Shown: piece after piece, positions 1-8,856 of the stretch
Numbering within the stretch: position 1 is the stretch's first letter
Layout of the letters: every line of letters starts with the position of its first letter
NCBI RefSeq assembly: GCF_003261635.1
Contig: NZ_QFXK01000031.1
Span: 124,001 to 188,000 of the forward strand
Source: Kribbella monticola
Lineage (GTDB): Bacteria; Actinomycetota; Actinomycetes; Propionibacteriales; Kribbellaceae
Direction of reading: 5' to 3'
Length of the DNA stretch: 64,000 nucleotides
Position numbers and translations under genes: made by a program
Notes under the pieces: generated by a model
Database searches by the model: none
Seen by the model: only the letters and a program-made list of their open reading frames with translations
What the model was told of the DNA's origin: nothing

Positions 1-308
1 CTCAGCAGCGACCGCTTCGGGTCGAGCGTCTCGTCGCCCTGCCAGGACGGGTCCGAGATGACGGCGTGCACGACGACCTCGTTACCGTCCGGGTCGGTCC
101 CGGCGGCGTCGCAACCGAGGATCATCGGCAGGTTCTTCTCGGCGAGCCCGACGCCCTTCAACGACCACAGATCGTGGTGGTTCAGCGCCGACGCCTTCAC
201 GTCGACGGTCACCCACCCCTCAGGCGCGTTCGGCGCAGGCCGCTCCCCCACCTCCAGCGCGGAGACCGGGTCGTCGGCGTCGAACCTGGCGGCATAAGCA
301 GCAAGCAT
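1..308 (-). CDS. Zinc-type alcohol dehydrogenase / quinone oxidoreductase (MDR), N-terminal part
   Basis: The gene runs off the left edge; about 102 N-terminal residues are visible. It begins MLAAYAARFDADDP, continues with the strand typical of MDR N-terminal GroES-like folds (a V-x-V-x-A-S-A-L-N-H-H-D-L-W-S segment) and then MILGCDAAGT, which matches the conserved P-x-x-x-G-x-D-x-x-G turn of NAD(P)-dependent medium-chain dehydrogenases. The Rossmann half is outside the window, so substrate and zinc content cannot be judged. The ATG at 308-306 is the only good start. It lies downstream of the malic-enzyme terminator on the same strand and probably has its own promoter. Confidence 0.75.
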   Translation of the reverse strand, partial: MLAAYAARFDADDPVSALEVGERPAPNAPEGWVTVDVKASALNHHDLWSLKGVGLAEKNLPMILGCDAAGTDPDGNEVVVHAVISDPSWQGDETLDPKRSLL

Positions 309-354
309 GAACTCACCCTAGATGCCCACCCCGAACCAGTCAGTAACAAACATC

Positions 355-381
355 ACCGCCCCGCGCGGCGCGCGGGGCGGT
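355..381 (-). terminator. Hairpin terminator downstream of malic enzyme
   Basis: A perfect 12-bp inverted repeat (ACCGCCCCGCGC, loop GGC, reverse arm to 381). Read on the minus strand it is followed by a short T-rich stretch. It lies between the malic-enzyme stop and the next minus-strand gene, so it fits a factor-independent terminator. Confidence 0.6.
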
Positions 382-497
382 GGAAGGAAGGCGTTGTGCG
401 CTGGACGCGCTGCTGTGGGGATGGGGAAGCCGCGCGGAGGAAGGCGGTGGTGCCGCCCGCCTTCCTCCCGCCCGGAGGTGCGGGGCGGGGGAAGGCG

Positions 498-611
498 GCG
501 GGAGACGCCGTCGGTGTGGGCGGCGGCCGCGACGGCAGGCGCGACTCAGGGGCGGGAGACGCCGTCGGTGTGGGCCGCTGCGGCTACTGCTTTGGCTACG
601 GCAGGGGCGAC
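498..611 (-). repeat. Tandem duplication of the malic-enzyme C-terminal codons
   Basis: Two direct copies of the region encoding the last residues of malic enzyme. Copy 552-611 is inside the gene and encodes VAPAVAKAVAAAAHTDGVSR. Copy 498-545 lies just beyond the stop, in the same frame, and would encode VAPAVAAAAHTDGVSR, lacking four codons. A single TGA (548-546) separates them. Confidence 0.85.
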
Positions 612-1736
612 TCGGGGGTCGAAGGGGGACGGGATGATGTAGTCCGCAGTGAGGTCCTCGGGGGAGATCAGGTTGGCGAGGGCTTCGGCGGCGGCCAACT
701 TCATGCCTTCGGTGATGCGGGAGGCGTTGACGTCGAAGGCGCCGCGGAAGATGCCGGGGAACGCGAGCACGTTGTTGATCTGGTTCGGGAAGTCGGAGCG
801 GCCGGTCGCGACCACCGCGGCGTACCGGTGGGCGATGCCCGGGTGCACCTCCGGGTTCGGGTTCGCGAGGGCGAAGATCATCGCGCCGGGTGCCATCCGG
901 GCGATCGCTTCCTCGGGGACGGTGCCACCGGAGACGCCGAGGAACACGTCCGCGCCGTCCAGTGCGTCCACCAGGCGGCCCGACGGTACGCCGGTGTCCT
1001 TGGCGAGCGAAAGCTTGACCGGGTTAAGGTCCGCGCGATCCTGCGAGAGCACGCCCTTGCTGTCGACCACGGCGAGGTCGCTGACGCCGGCCTGCAACAG
1101 GATCCGGGCACACGCGACACCGGCGGCACCCGCACCCGAGATCACCACGCGGATGTCGGAGATCGACTTGCCGGTCAACCGCAGCGCATTGCGAAGAGCG
1201 GCCAGTACGACAACCGCCGTACCGTGCTGGTCGTCGTGGAAGACGGGGATGTCCAGCCGTTCCTTCAGCCGGCGCTCGATCTCGAAGCAGCGCGGCGCCG
1301 AGATGTCTTCCAGATTGATGCCACCGAACGACGGCGCCATCCGTACGACGGTCTCGACGAACTCGTCCACATCGGTGCAGTCCAGCGCGATCGGTACCGA
1401 GTCGACGCCACCGAACTCCTTGAAAAGCAGGGCTTTGCCCTCCATCACCGGCAGCGACGCGTCGGGCCCGATGTCACCGAGGCCCAGTACTGCGGTGCCG
1501 TCGGTCACCACCGCGACCACGTTCGACTTCCACGTGTAGCGGCGGACCAGCGTCGGGTCCTCGGCGATCGCGGTACAGACCCGGGCGACGCCGGGCGTGT
1601 AGGCCTTGGAGAGATCGTCCGCGTCGGCGACCTTGACCGAGGACGTCACCTCGATCTTGCCGCCGCGGTGCAGTTCGAAGACCGGGTCCCCGGCGTAGGC
1701 ATCGGCGGAATCGGACGGAAATGGTTCGGCAACCAT
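546..1736 (-). CDS. NAD(P)-dependent malic enzyme (oxaloacetate-decarboxylating)
   Basis: 396 residues, the length of the short bacterial malic enzymes. It converts L-malate to pyruvate and CO2, linking the TCA cycle to pyruvate. Visible landmarks are the YTPGVARVC motif with the general-acid tyrosine near residue 46, the catalytic lysine region EGKALLFKEF (about 99-108), the metal-binding segment IPVFHDDQHGT (163-173), and the nucleotide-binding GAGAAG (201-206). The ATG at 1736 has AAGGG about 7 nt upstream. The gene is monocistronic, with a strong hairpin downstream. Its 3' end has been tandemly duplicated past the stop. NAD versus NADP preference cannot be told from the sequence. Confidence 0.95.
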   Translation of the reverse strand: MVAEPFPSDSADAYAGDPVFELHRGGKIEVTSSVKVADADDLSKAYTPGVARVCTAIAEDPTLVRRYTWKSNVVAVVTDGTAVLGLGDIGPDASLPVMEGKALLFKEFGGVDSVPIALDCTDVDEFVETVVRMAPSFGGINLEDISAPRCFEIERRLKERLDIPVFHDDQHGTAVVVLAALRNALRLTGKSISDIRVVISGAGAAGVACARILLQAGVSDLAVVDSKGVLSQDRADLNPVKLSLAKDTGVPSGRLVDALDGADVFLGVSGGTVPEEAIARMAPGAMIFALANPNPEVHPGIAHRYAAVVATGRSDFPNQINNVLAFPGIFRGAFDVNASRITEGMKLAAAEALANLISPEDLTADYIIPSPFDPRVAPAVAKAVAAAAHTDGVSRP

Positions 1737-2037
1737 GGTGACCCTTCGGAACAGATTGTCTACAGAAAGCGAAACCGGCCTGGGCGGTGCGACTCGGGTG
1801 CGTCGAGCACCGCCATTGCCACTCGGGGGTCACCCGTTGCCTCAAATTGAACCACATGGCTCACTGGTCTGGTCTGTGAGGCCCCCCACAGCCACCGTGC
1901 CAGCGCCCCGACGGTGACGATCGAGTCTCTTCGGGCATCAGTCGCCGCCAGTGTGCTGCCTGCTGTGTCAGGATGCGGGCAACCGGCCCGGCACCGATCG
2001 GGACGTCGTTCCGGAACGAGAAGTCGAGGAGCCCTGC
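1737..2037. other. Divergent intergenic region, malic enzyme / amino-acid ABC operon
   Basis: 301 bp with no supported gene. It must hold the two divergent promoters. At 1962-1980 it carries GCTGTGT-N4-ATGCGGGC, which is repeated in front of the second binding-protein gene (4471-4489). A GAGGAG ribosome-binding site sits at 2026-2031. Nothing else stands out. Confidence 0.6.
1962..1980 (+). promoter_or_regulatory. Shared upstream motif, copy 1
   Basis: GCTGTGT-N4-ATGCGGGC, 58 bp before the first binding-protein ATG. The same motif occurs before the second binding protein. It may be a common promoter or regulator site; which one is not known. Confidence 0.4.
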
Positions 2038-2877
2038 ATGATCACCCATACAACTGCCCGCCCGAGCCGAGCCAAGCTCGCCGCCGTCGCGGTCGCCGTC
2101 CTGGCGCTCACCGTGTCGGCCTGCGGGAAGGACAACGGCTCCGGCGGGGACGCGGCCAAGCTCGACGGAATCACGCTGGTCCACCCGGGCAAGCTGACCA
2201 CCTGCACGCACCTGTCGTACAAGCCGTTCGAGTACAAGGAAGGCGCGAAGGTCGTCGGTTTCGACGTGGATCTGCTCGACCTGCTCGCCAAGGACCTCGG
2301 CGTGGAGCAGGAAGTGATCAGCATCGAGTGGGCGCAGGTCACCTCCGGCGCGGCGTACCAGGCGAAGAAGTGCGACATGGGTATGGGCGCGATGACGATC
2401 ACCCCGACCCGGCAGGCCGCCATCGCGATCAGCGAGCCGTACATGGACGCCTCGCAGGTGCTGCTGGTGAAGAAGGGTGCGCCGTACAAGTCGCTGGCGG
2501 ACCTGAAGGGCAAGAAGATCGGCGTCCAGGCCGACACCACCGGTAAGGACTACGCGACCGCGGCGGCCAAGAAGGACGGCTTCGAGGTCGTCGTATTCAA
2601 CGACCTCGCGCTGCAGACCAACAGCGTGAAGTCCGGCCGGGTCGATGCCGCGATCAACGACAACGGCGCGCTCTACAACTTCGTCACCGCCAACCCCGAC
2701 ACCGAGGTGGCGACCGAGTTCGACACCGGTGAGAAGTACGGCTTCGCGGCGAAGAAGGGCGACCCGAGCGGCGAGAAGCTGATCAGCAAGTTCAACGAGC
2801 TGCTGACCAAGGCCAAGTCGGACGGGACCTACAACACGATCTACAAGAAGTGGTTCGGGATTGAGCCGAAGAAGTGA
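2038..2877 (+). CDS. Amino-acid ABC transporter substrate-binding lipoprotein 1
   Basis: 279 residues. The N-terminus has basic residues, a hydrophobic stretch and the lipobox LTVSAC with the lipidated Cys at residue 29, so it is an extracytoplasmic lipoprotein. The body is a family-3 solute-binding fold (YKPFEYKEGAKVVGFDVDLLDLLAKDLG, MTITPTRQAAIAISEPYM). Such proteins bind polar or charged amino acids; the actual ligand is not determinable here. The ATG at 2038 is preferred over an upstream in-frame start because GAGGAG lies 6 nt before it and the signal peptide starts there. The stop overlaps the permease GTG (GTGA), so the three genes are translationally coupled. Confidence 0.92.
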   Translation: MITHTTARPSRAKLAAVAVAVLALTVSACGKDNGSGGDAAKLDGITLVHPGKLTTCTHLSYKPFEYKEGAKVVGFDVDLLDLLAKDLGVEQEVISIEWAQVTSGAAYQAKKCDMGMGAMTITPTRQAAIAISEPYMDASQVLLVKKGAPYKSLADLKGKKIGVQADTTGKDYATAAAKKDGFEVVVFNDLALQTNSVKSGRVDAAINDNGALYNFVTANPDTEVATEFDTGEKYGFAAKKGDPSGEKLISKFNELLTKAKSDGTYNTIYKKWFGIEPKK

Positions 2878-3707
2878 GTAGCGCGAACGTCGAACCGCGC
2901 GACGCGGAACCCCGCACAGGGCTGAGCCCGCGGCAGCGCTCTCAGCGGTCGCGGGCGATCCAGTACGCGATCCTCGTCGTGATCGTGCTGGTCGCCGCGT
3001 TCACCGCGAACTGGGGCCAGATCGCGACGGTCTTCTTCAAGCCGTCACTGATCAAGTCGGCCTTCGAGAGCGGGCTGCCGACCGCCTTCCTGAAGACGAT
3101 CGAGTACACGATCGGTGCCTTCGTGATCGGGTTGCTCGGCGGCACCCTGCTCGCCCTGATGCGGCTCAGCTCGGTCGGCCCGTACCGGTGGCTGGCCACG
3201 ATCTACATCGAGTTCTTCCGCGGGCTGCCCGCGATCGTGGTGTTCGTCGCGTTCAGCCTGCTGCCGTTGGCGTTCGCCAACCTGGTGATCCCGTTCGATC
3301 CGTACGGCACGGTCTGGTCGGCGCTCGGGATCGTGTCGGCGGCGTACATGGCCGAGGTGATCCGGGCCGGCATCCAGGCCGTCCCCAAGGGCCAGCTCGA
3401 GGCGGCCCGGTCGCTCGGGATGCCGCTCGGCCTCGCGACCCGCAAGATCGTGCTGCCACAGGCGTTCCGGATCGTGCTGCCACCGCTGGCCAACGACCTG
3501 ATCCTGCTGGTCAAGGACTCGTCGCTGGTGTTCATCATCGGTACGTCGGCAGGCGATTTCGAGCTCACCGGGTTCGGCCGGGACCTGGCCAACACCGAGT
3601 CGAACCTGACCCCGCTGGTGACCGCGGGCTTCTGCTATCTGATCATCACGCTGCCGCTGGGCCTGCTGGTCCGCCGGCTGGAGGCCAAGGCTGCGAGGGC
3701 ACGCTGA
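2874..3707 (+). CDS. Amino-acid ABC transporter permease 1
   Basis: 277 residues with a charged N-terminal tail and about five membrane segments. The cytoplasmic EAA loop is clear ([27 protein letters not shown]), followed by [15 protein letters not shown], as in the His/Glu/Gln/Arg permease family. It forms the membrane channel with the neighbouring ATPase, receiving substrate from the upstream lipoprotein. The start is GTG at 2874 overlapping the previous TGA; the stop overlaps the next ATG (TGATG). A single permease gene suggests a homodimeric channel. Confidence 0.93.
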   Translation: MSSANVEPRDAEPRTGLSPRQRSQRSRAIQYAILVVIVLVAAFTANWGQIATVFFKPSLIKSAFESGLPTAFLKTIEYTIGAFVIGLLGGTLLALMRLSSVGPYRWLATIYIEFFRGLPAIVVFVAFSLLPLAFANLVIPFDPYGTVWSALGIVSAAYMAEVIRAGIQAVPKGQLEAARSLGMPLGLATRKIVLPQAFRIVLPPLANDLILLVKDSSLVFIIGTSAGDFELTGFGRDLANTESNLTPLVTAGFCYLIITLPLGLLVRRLEAKAARAR

Positions 3708-4462
3708 TGACCGAGCTCATCGAGATCAAGAACCTGCACAAGTCGTTCGGTGCCAACCACGTGCTGCGCGGGATCGACTTCACCGTCAGCCAGGGCGAGG
3801 TCGTCTGCGTGATCGGGCCGTCGGGTTCGGGCAAGTCCACACTGCTGCGCTGCGTGAACCTGCTGGAGCAGCCCGAAGAAGGCCAGGTGTTCGTCCGTGG
3901 TGAGGACATCACCGACCGCGACTGTCACCTGGACGACGCCCGCAAGCACATCGGGATGGTCTTTCAGCAGTTCAACCTGTTCCCGCACCTGAACGTGCTG
4001 GCCAACTGCACGATCGCCCAGACGACCGTGCTCAAGCGCAGTGCGGCCGAGGCCGAGCAGGTCGCCCGCGCGAACCTGGACCGGGTCGGGCTGAACGACA
4101 AGGTGACCGCCTACCCGGCCCAGTTGTCGGGCGGCCAGCAACAGCGGGTCGCGATCGCCCGCGCGCTGTCGATGGACCCGGCCGTGATGCTGTTCGACGA
4201 ACCGACCTCGGCGCTGGACCCCGAACTGGTCGGCGACGTCCTGACCGTGATGCGCAAGCTCGCCCTGGACGGGATGACGATGCTCGTGGTCACCCATGAG
4301 ATGGCCTTCGCCCGTGAGGTGGCCGACCGGGTCGTGTTCATGGACGAGGGCGTGATCGTCGAGCAGGGCCCACCGGCCGAGGTGATCGGCAACCCGTCCC
4401 ACGAGCGCACCCGCGTCTTCTTGAAGCGTGTGCTCGATCCCACCCATGTCGAGCCGAGCTGA
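3707..4462 (+). CDS. Amino-acid ABC transporter ATPase 1
   Basis: 251 residues. It carries the full set of ABC motifs: Walker [11 protein letters not shown]-loop FQQFNLFPH, signature LSGGQQQR, Walker [15 protein letters not shown] and the H-loop VVTHEM. This matches the GlnQ/HisP-type ATPases that drive polar amino-acid import. The ATG at 3707 overlaps the permease stop. It is the last gene of the first cassette; a 56-bp gap carrying a promoter-like motif precedes the second cassette. Confidence 0.95.
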   Translation: MTELIEIKNLHKSFGANHVLRGIDFTVSQGEVVCVIGPSGSGKSTLLRCVNLLEQPEEGQVFVRGEDITDRDCHLDDARKHIGMVFQQFNLFPHLNVLANCTIAQTTVLKRSAAEAEQVARANLDRVGLNDKVTAYPAQLSGGQQQRVAIARALSMDPAVMLFDEPTSALDPELVGDVLTVMRKLALDGMTMLVVTHEMAFAREVADRVVFMDEGVIVEQGPPAEVIGNPSHERTRVFLKRVLDPTHVEPS

Positions 4463-4470
4463 GCAGTTCG

Positions 4471-4489
4471 GCTGTGTTTAGATGCGGGC
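4471..4489 (+). promoter_or_regulatory. Shared upstream motif, copy 2
   Basis: GCTGTGT-N4-ATGCGGGC, 29 bp before the second binding-protein ATG and matching 1962-1980. It implies that the second cassette has its own promoter or operator rather than relying on read-through. Confidence 0.4.
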
Positions 4490-4518
4490 CAACAAACCCC
4501 TGAGTTGGAGGACCAGAG

Positions 4519-5427
4519 ATGTTTCCCCTACGTACGACGCTGGCGATCTGCGGCGTCTTGGTTCTCTCGGCCGCAGGCTGCGGTTCGGACACCCTGTCCG
4601 GCGGTAGCTCGCCGTCGAACTCGGCTCCGGCCAGTACTCCGACCGCCTCGGCCTCGGTGGACCCGGCGCTGGCCGCCGCTCTGCCGGCCAAGATCAAGGC
4701 GGCCGGGAAGATCGTGGTCGGCGTCGACGCGACGTACCCGCCGAACGAGTTCCTCCAGGGCGGCAAGACCGTCGCCGGGATGGATGTGGACGTGTTCGAC
4801 GCCGTGGCGGCCAAGTTCGGCGTGACGGTCGACTGGCAGCCGTCCGCGTTCGACTCGATCATCACCGGCGTCCAGGGTGGCAAGTACGACATGGGTATCT
4901 CGTCGTTCACCATCAACGCCAAGCGCAAGCAGCAGGTCAACATGGTCAGCTACTTCAACGCCGGGACGCAGTGGGCCACCGCCGCCGGTAACCCGAAGGG
5001 CGTCGACCCGAACAACGCCTGCGGCAAGAACATCGCCGTCCAGAAGGGCACCACGCAGCTCGAGGACGACATCCCGGTCAAGCAGCAGAAGTGCACCGCG
5101 GCCGGCAAGCCGAAGATCAACCTGCTGGTCCGGGAGAAGCAGGACCAGGCGACCGCCGACGTCGCGACCGGCAAGGCCGACGCGATGCTGGCCGACTCCC
5201 CCGTCGTTCTGTACGCCGCCAAGCAGTCGCAGGGCAAGGTCGTCGCACTCGGTGACATCTACGACGCGGCGCCGTACGGGTACGTCGTACCCAAGGCGGA
5301 GACCGAGTTCGCGCAGGCGATCGCCAAGGCGCTGACCGCGATCGCGGCGGACGGCAGCTACAAGGCCGCGCTGGCCAAGTGGGGCAACGAGTCCGGCGCG
5401 ATCAGCACCTTCGCGGTCAACCCCTGA
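4519..5427 (+). CDS. Amino-acid ABC transporter substrate-binding lipoprotein 2
   Basis: 302 residues. A signal peptide ends in the lipobox LSAAGC (Cys21), followed by a Ser/Pro/Thr-rich linker of about 25 residues and then a family-3 solute-binding domain (VVGVDATYPPNEFLQ, GMDVDVFDAVAAKFG, MGISSFTINAKRKQQVNMVSYF). Two cysteines (NACGKN and QQKC) could form a disulfide. It is clearly different from the first binding protein, so the two cassettes probably take different ligands. The start ATG has TTGGAGG about 8 nt upstream. The next gene begins one base after its stop. Confidence 0.92.
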   Translation: MFPLRTTLAICGVLVLSAAGCGSDTLSGGSSPSNSAPASTPTASASVDPALAAALPAKIKAAGKIVVGVDATYPPNEFLQGGKTVAGMDVDVFDAVAAKFGVTVDWQPSAFDSIITGVQGGKYDMGISSFTINAKRKQQVNMVSYFNAGTQWATAAGNPKGVDPNNACGKNIAVQKGTTQLEDDIPVKQQKCTAAGKPKINLLVREKQDQATADVATGKADAMLADSPVVLYAAKQSQGKVVALGDIYDAAPYGYVVPKAETEFAQAIAKALTAIAADGSYKAALAKWGNESGAISTFAVNP

Positions 5428-5428
5428 C

Positions 5429-6397
5429 ATGGCCGGCAGCACTGAGCCGACCCCGGCCCAGGCGCCGGTGACCACGGACCGGCCCGGCCTGATCAAGGCC
5501 GTGCCGGTCCGGCACCCGGGTCGCTGGGTGGGGATCGCCGTGGTCGTGGTCCTGGCCGCGATGTTCATCCACCTGCTGGTGACGAACAAGGCGTTCGAGT
5601 GGCACTTCGTCTTCGAGGCGATGAACCAGAAGCCGGTCATCAACGGCTTCCTGAAGGGCACCCTGCTGGTGACCGCGCTGGCGATGATCGTCGGCGTCAG
5701 CGGCGGCGTGCTGTTCGCGGTGATGCGGCTGTCGCCGAACCCGGTGCTGTCCGGGGTGGCCTGGCTGTTCACCTGGTTCTTCCGCAGCGTGCCGCGGCTC
5801 GTGCTGCTGACCACGATGGGCGCGCTCGGAATCCTGTTCCAGAAGGGCCTGTCGTTCGGCGTACCGTTCGACTGGAAGATCATGGACTGGCTCGGGCTGT
5901 CCGGTGACCTGCGGTTCGCCACGGTCAACGCGAACACGGTGTTCTCCGGCCTGGTCGGCGGCGTGATCGGTCTGGGGTTGTCCGAGGCGGCCTACATGGC
6001 CGAGATCGCCCGGGCCGGCATCCTCAGCGTCGACCCCGGCCAGACCGAGGCCGCGCAGGCGCTCGGGATGAGCCGCGGCAAGGTGATGCGGCGAGTGGTC
6101 CTGCCGCAGGCGATGCGGGTGATCGTGCCGCCGACCGGTAACGAGACCATCGCGATGCTGAAGGACACCTCGCTGCTGATCGGCCTGCCGGTGATCACCG
6201 AGCTCTTCTACCAGCTGCAGTCGATCGGCAGCCAGTACTACAAGACCTTCCCGATCATGGTGGCCGCGACCTTGTACTACCTGGCCGCGACGAGTGTGCT
6301 GATGGTGGGCCAGTACTTCCTGGAGCGGCGGTTCGGCCGCGGCTTCGGCGGCGGCCCGCGGCGTGCGCCGAAACCGGCCGGGGTGGAGACGATCTGA
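5429..6397 (+). CDS. Amino-acid ABC transporter permease 2
   Basis: 322 residues, longer than permease 1 because of an N-terminal extension with an extra first membrane segment near residues 30-50. The EAA loop is [20 protein letters not shown], followed by [15 protein letters not shown]. It is the channel subunit of the second polar amino-acid importer. It starts one base after the binding-protein stop and its TGA overlaps the ATPase ATG, so the cassette is tightly coupled. Confidence 0.92.
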   Translation: MAGSTEPTPAQAPVTTDRPGLIKAVPVRHPGRWVGIAVVVVLAAMFIHLLVTNKAFEWHFVFEAMNQKPVINGFLKGTLLVTALAMIVGVSGGVLFAVMRLSPNPVLSGVAWLFTWFFRSVPRLVLLTTMGALGILFQKGLSFGVPFDWKIMDWLGLSGDLRFATVNANTVFSGLVGGVIGLGLSEAAYMAEIARAGILSVDPGQTEAAQALGMSRGKVMRRVVLPQAMRVIVPPTGNETIAMLKDTSLLIGLPVITELFYQLQSIGSQYYKTFPIMVAATLYYLAATSVLMVGQYFLERRFGRGFGGGPRRAPKPAGVETI

Positions 6398-7179
6398 TGA
6401 GCGATCCGTTGGTACGAGCAGTCAACGTCACCAAGTCCTTTCATCACCAGGAGGTGCTGAAAGGCATCGACCTGGAGGTGGACACCGGCCAGGTGGTCTG
6501 CCTGCTCGGTCCGTCCGGGTCCGGCAAGACCACCTTCCTGCGCTGTGTGAACCAGCTCGAGGGCATCGACGGCGGCCGGATCTGGGTCGACGGCGACCTG
6601 ATCGGGTACGCCGAGCGGAACGGGAAGCTGTACCGGCTGAAGGACAAGGAGATCGCGGCCCAGCGGCGCGAGATCGGGATGGTCTTCCAGCGGTTCAACC
6701 TGTTCCCGCACATGACCGCGCTGGACAACATCGCCGAGGCGCCGGTGCAGGTCAAGGGCGAGTCGCGGGCGGCGGCCCGGCAGCGTGCCCACGAGTTGCT
6801 CGACCGGGTCGGCCTCGGCGACCGCGGCGCGGCGTACCCGGCGCAGTTGTCCGGCGGTCAGCAGCAGCGGGTGGCGATCGCCCGGGCGCTGGCGATGCAG
6901 CCGAAGCTGATGCTGTTCGACGAGCCGACGTCCGCGCTGGACCCCGAACTGGTCGGCGAGGTGCTGGCCGTGATCAAGGAACTCGCCGGCGAGGGGATGA
7001 CGATGATCGTGGTCACCCACGAGATGGCGTTCGCCCGGGAGGTCGCCGACACGGTCGTCTTCATGGACGGCGGCGTGGTCGTCGAGGCCGGTCCACCGAG
7101 CCAGGTGATCGGCGACCCGCAGCACCAGCGCACGAAGACGTTCCTCACCAGGCTACGGTCGGAACAGCACAACACGTGA
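6397..7179 (+). CDS. Amino-acid ABC transporter ATPase 2
   Basis: 260 residues with Walker [10 protein letters not shown], a Q-loop in the form FQRFNLFPH, signature LSGGQQQR, Walker [15 protein letters not shown] and H-loop VVTHEM. It has a short insert after Walker A ([22 protein letters not shown]) that ATPase 1 lacks, as in GltL/AatP-like proteins. It powers import with the preceding permease. The ATG overlaps the permease stop. Confidence 0.94.
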   Translation: MSDPLVRAVNVTKSFHHQEVLKGIDLEVDTGQVVCLLGPSGSGKTTFLRCVNQLEGIDGGRIWVDGDLIGYAERNGKLYRLKDKEIAAQRREIGMVFQRFNLFPHMTALDNIAEAPVQVKGESRAAARQRAHELLDRVGLGDRGAAYPAQLSGGQQQRVAIARALAMQPKLMLFDEPTSALDPELVGEVLAVIKELAGEGMTMIVVTHEMAFAREVADTVVFMDGGVVVEAGPPSQVIGDPQHQRTKTFLTRLRSEQHNT

Positions 7180-7219
7180 GCGGTGGACGATCGTCGTCCG
7201 CCAGGGGAGGCACAGCACT

Positions 7220-7612
7220 GTGAGCAGCACCGGACGACCCGCCGAGGTCCGCCTCAGCATTCCCGCCGACGGCGCCTACATCGCCGTACCGCGGTCCGTG
7301 GTCGGCAACCTGGCGGCCCGGAACAACTTCACCGTGGACGAGATCGACGATCTGCGGATCGCCGTCGACGAGGCCTGCGCCCTGCTGCTCCCGCAGGCCA
7401 CCGACGGTGTACTGGACTGCGTGTTCGAGATCGACCCGCCGCTGATGCGGGTCAGCACGTCCGCCCTGGTGCCGAGCGACTGGAAGCCGGACACCGGGTC
7501 CTTCGGCTGGACCGTGCTGACCGCACTGGTGGAGTCCGTCGCGGCCGAGACGGTCGACGGTCGGCTGACGATCACCGTGACCTCCTCGGCGACGGCGGCG
7601 GAGAAGGCGTGA
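7220..7612 (+). CDS. rsbW: Anti-sigma factor kinase, RsbW/UsfX type
   Basis: 130 residues with a GHKL/HATPase fold. The N-box region reads EIDDLRIAVDEACALLL and a later GSFGWTVLTALVES segment matches the M. tuberculosis UsfX pattern (DLRLAVDEVC, GSFSWHVLTAL). The family holds a SigF/SigB-type sigma factor inactive and switches partner through an anti-anti-sigma factor; no such gene is in this window. The start is GTG at 7220, with GGGGAGG 9 nt upstream. The last codons overlap the sigma-factor GTG (GTGA), the usual translational coupling of the pair. Confidence 0.85.
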   Translation: MSSTGRPAEVRLSIPADGAYIAVPRSVVGNLAARNNFTVDEIDDLRIAVDEACALLLPQATDGVLDCVFEIDPPLMRVSTSALVPSDWKPDTGSFGWTVLTALVESVAAETVDGRLTITVTSSATAAEKA

Positions 7613-8403
7613 CCGAGGAACGCACTCCCGGCGTCGCCCGGGAGCCAACCGAGCTACGTACCCGGACCGCCGAACTGTTCGCCGCGATGGGATCCACCAA
7701 ACCCGGCGATCCGGCGCACATCCTGGCCCGCGACGGCTTGGTCGCGCTGCACATGCCGCTGGTCGAGCACCTGGCCCGCCGGTTCCGCAACCGCGGCGAG
7801 CCGTACGACGACCTCGTCCAGGTGGCCACGATCGGCCTGATCAAGGCGGTGGACCGGTTCGACTCCGAGCGTGGCGTCGAGTTCTCGACGTACGCGACGC
7901 CGACCATCCTCGGCGAGATCAAGCGGTACTTCCGGGACAAGGGCTGGGCGATCCGGGTCCCGCGCCGGCTCCAGGAGCTGCGGTTGTCGCTGACCGCGGC
8001 GACGGCCGAGCTGACCCAGGAGCTGGGCCGGGCCCCGACCGTCGCGGAGTTGTCCGACCGGCTCGGGCTCGCCGCGGACCTGGTGATCGAGGGGCTGGAG
8101 TCGGCGAACGCCTACAACACGCTCTCGCTGGACGCACCGGACCAGAACGAGGCCGACGCCACCACGGTCCTGGACGGCCTCGGCGGCGAGGACGAGGCGC
8201 TGGAGAGCGTCGAGTACCGCGAGTCGCTGAAACCGCTGCTGGCCCAGCTGGAGACCCGGGAGAAGCGGATCCTGACCCTGCGGTTCTTCCGCGGGATGAC
8301 CCAGTCCCAGATCGCCGAGGAGATCGGCATCTCCCAGATGCACGTCTCGCGGCTGCTGGCCCGCACCCTCACCGAGCTCAGAGCAGGTCTGCTGAAGGAA
8401 TGA
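7609..8403 (+). CDS. sigF: RNA polymerase sigma factor, SigF/SigB/SigG family
   Basis: 264 residues. Region 2 is clear (RDGLVALHMPLVEHLARRF, DDLVQVATIGLIKAVDRFD, FSTYATPTILGEIKRYFRDKGW), then region 3 (RRLQELRLSLTAATAELTQELGRAPT), then region 4 with KRILTLRFFRGMTQSQIAEEIGISQMHVSRLL. This is the general-stress sigma class paired with RsbW. The start chosen is GTG at 7609, overlapping the rsbW stop. Possible targets within the window are the two GTGGGTAC sites near 18.53 and 40.61 kb. Confidence 0.93.
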   Translation: MTEERTPGVAREPTELRTRTAELFAAMGSTKPGDPAHILARDGLVALHMPLVEHLARRFRNRGEPYDDLVQVATIGLIKAVDRFDSERGVEFSTYATPTILGEIKRYFRDKGWAIRVPRRLQELRLSLTAATAELTQELGRAPTVAELSDRLGLAADLVIEGLESANAYNTLSLDAPDQNEADATTVLDGLGGEDEALESVEYRESLKPLLAQLETREKRILTLRFFRGMTQSQIAEEIGISQMHVSRLLARTLTELRAGLLKE

Positions 8404-8445
8404 ACGGCTGAAGGGAAGGAGGAAAGCGGGGCGGGGCGGAACAGC

Positions 8446-8856
8446 TCAGAGGACGGGGTGGTCCTTGGTCGGGTCGTCGGTCAGGGCCTCCATGGAGACC
8501 TTCTGGAACACACACGCCAGTACGCCGGCGGCCGCGACGGCGAGCACCACGGAGACGGCCTTGGTGCCGCCGCCCCAGAAGCTGTAGGCCATGAACAGCT
8601 GGATCAGCTGCGCGAAGACGGCCGGACCCCTGCTCCACGCGGAGGTCCGGTAGAGACCGCGTGCCACCAGCAGCAGGCCACCGCCGTACAGGATCAGGAA
8701 CGCGGCCGTGGTCACACCCAGTACGAGCCGGTCACTGTCGATCTTCAAGACTTCGACAATTCCGAGAACGGCGACCACAAGGCCTTCCGCTGCGACCACG
8801 GCCGCGGCTAGCTTGAGCGGACGTGGGGCGGATGGTGACGTTGCATCTGTCGGCAC
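8446..8856 (-). CDS. Small four-helix integral membrane protein of unknown function
   Basis: 136 residues starting from GTG. Four hydrophobic segments are evident: about residues 14-35, 45-68, 79-97 and 101-118, with a basic loop (ARGLYRTSAWSRGP) between the second and third. No catalytic motif is seen. It converges on sigF and is transcribed away from whiB. A conserved actinobacterial hypothetical of this layout exists, but no function can be assigned. Confidence 0.75.
   Translation of the reverse strand: MPTDATSPSAPRPLKLAAAVVAAEGLVVAVLGIVEVLKIDSDRLVLGVTTAAFLILYGGGLLLVARGLYRTSAWSRGPAVFAQLIQLFMAYSFWGGGTKAVSVVLAVAAAGVLACVFQKVSMEALTDDPTKDHPVL

Noticed and set aside
66-1850. 594-codon open frame on the plus strand opposite malic enzyme
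   Set aside because: Composition is Arg/Gly/Asp-rich shadow sequence of a high-GC gene; the minus strand carries a full malic enzyme with all motifs.
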